From Deltaproteobacteria bacterium (GTDB lineage Bacteria; Myxococcota_A; Bradymonadia; UBA7976; VGTA01): 7,185 nt of DNA. The position numbers and the translations under genes are program-made. The DNA is taken from positions 1 through 7,185 of the forward strand of contig VGTA01000152.1 in assembly GCA_016874875.1 (NCBI GenBank), written 5' to 3'. Of this stretch, positions 5,147-7,185 are shown in pieces (positions within the stretch are counted from its first letter, which is position 1; each line of letters begins with the position of its first letter). Under the pieces are notes generated by a model. That model searched no databases. It worked only from the letters and a program-made list of their open reading frames with translations, and was not told where the DNA came from.

Positions 5147-7185
<2,039 letters not shown>

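Overview
The window is extremely GC-rich. Third codon positions are almost always G or C, which is why the unused frames stay open over long distances. Gene content, and the close fit of the FtsH and aconitase-type proteins to proteobacterial families, suggest a bacterial chromosome, most plausibly of the deltaproteobacterial / Myxococcota / Bradymonadota type. That placement is inferred from general sequence character and was not tested. No tRNA, rRNA, CRISPR array, transposase or phage gene was seen.

Layout: a divergent pair of transcription units shares a control region at about 4969-5146. To the right, on the plus strand, is ftsH (5147 to beyond the window end), a membrane-bound AAA+ zinc metalloprotease with all catalytic motifs intact. 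To the left, on the minus strand, is a compact four-gene unit read in this order: a small [2Fe-2S] ferredoxin (4968-4585), a fused large+small subunit aconitase/isopropylmalate-dehydratase-family hydro-lyase (4525-2516), a concentrative nucleoside transporter of the CNT/NupC family (2519-1068) and a NUDT19-like Nudix hydrolase (1071-145). The last three genes are joined by 4-base stop/start overlaps (ATGA and GTGA), so they are probably translationally coupled. A 59-bp gap separates ferredoxin from hydro-lyase. Past the Nudix gene lies about 84 bp of G-tract-rich spacer and possibly the first 20 codons of another minus-strand gene cut by the window edge.

How the genes may work together: the ferredoxin and the hydro-lyase are both iron-sulfur proteins, so electron supply to, or cluster maintenance of, the hydro-lyase is a reasonable guess. 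The transporter and the Nudix enzyme point to nucleoside uptake and nucleotide/CoA-type diphosphate cleavage. No single known pathway unites all four.

The main points of interest are the non-canonical active-site signatures of the hydro-lyase (substrate uncertain), a C10 tract immediately after the Nudix GTG start, an insertion with two cysteines in the transporter, G-tract arrays near gene borders, a 12-bp coding tandem repeat in the ferredoxin, and paired perfect inverted repeats in its leader. I see no convincing new defence or mobile system; most of the window is ordinary metabolic and housekeeping sequence.
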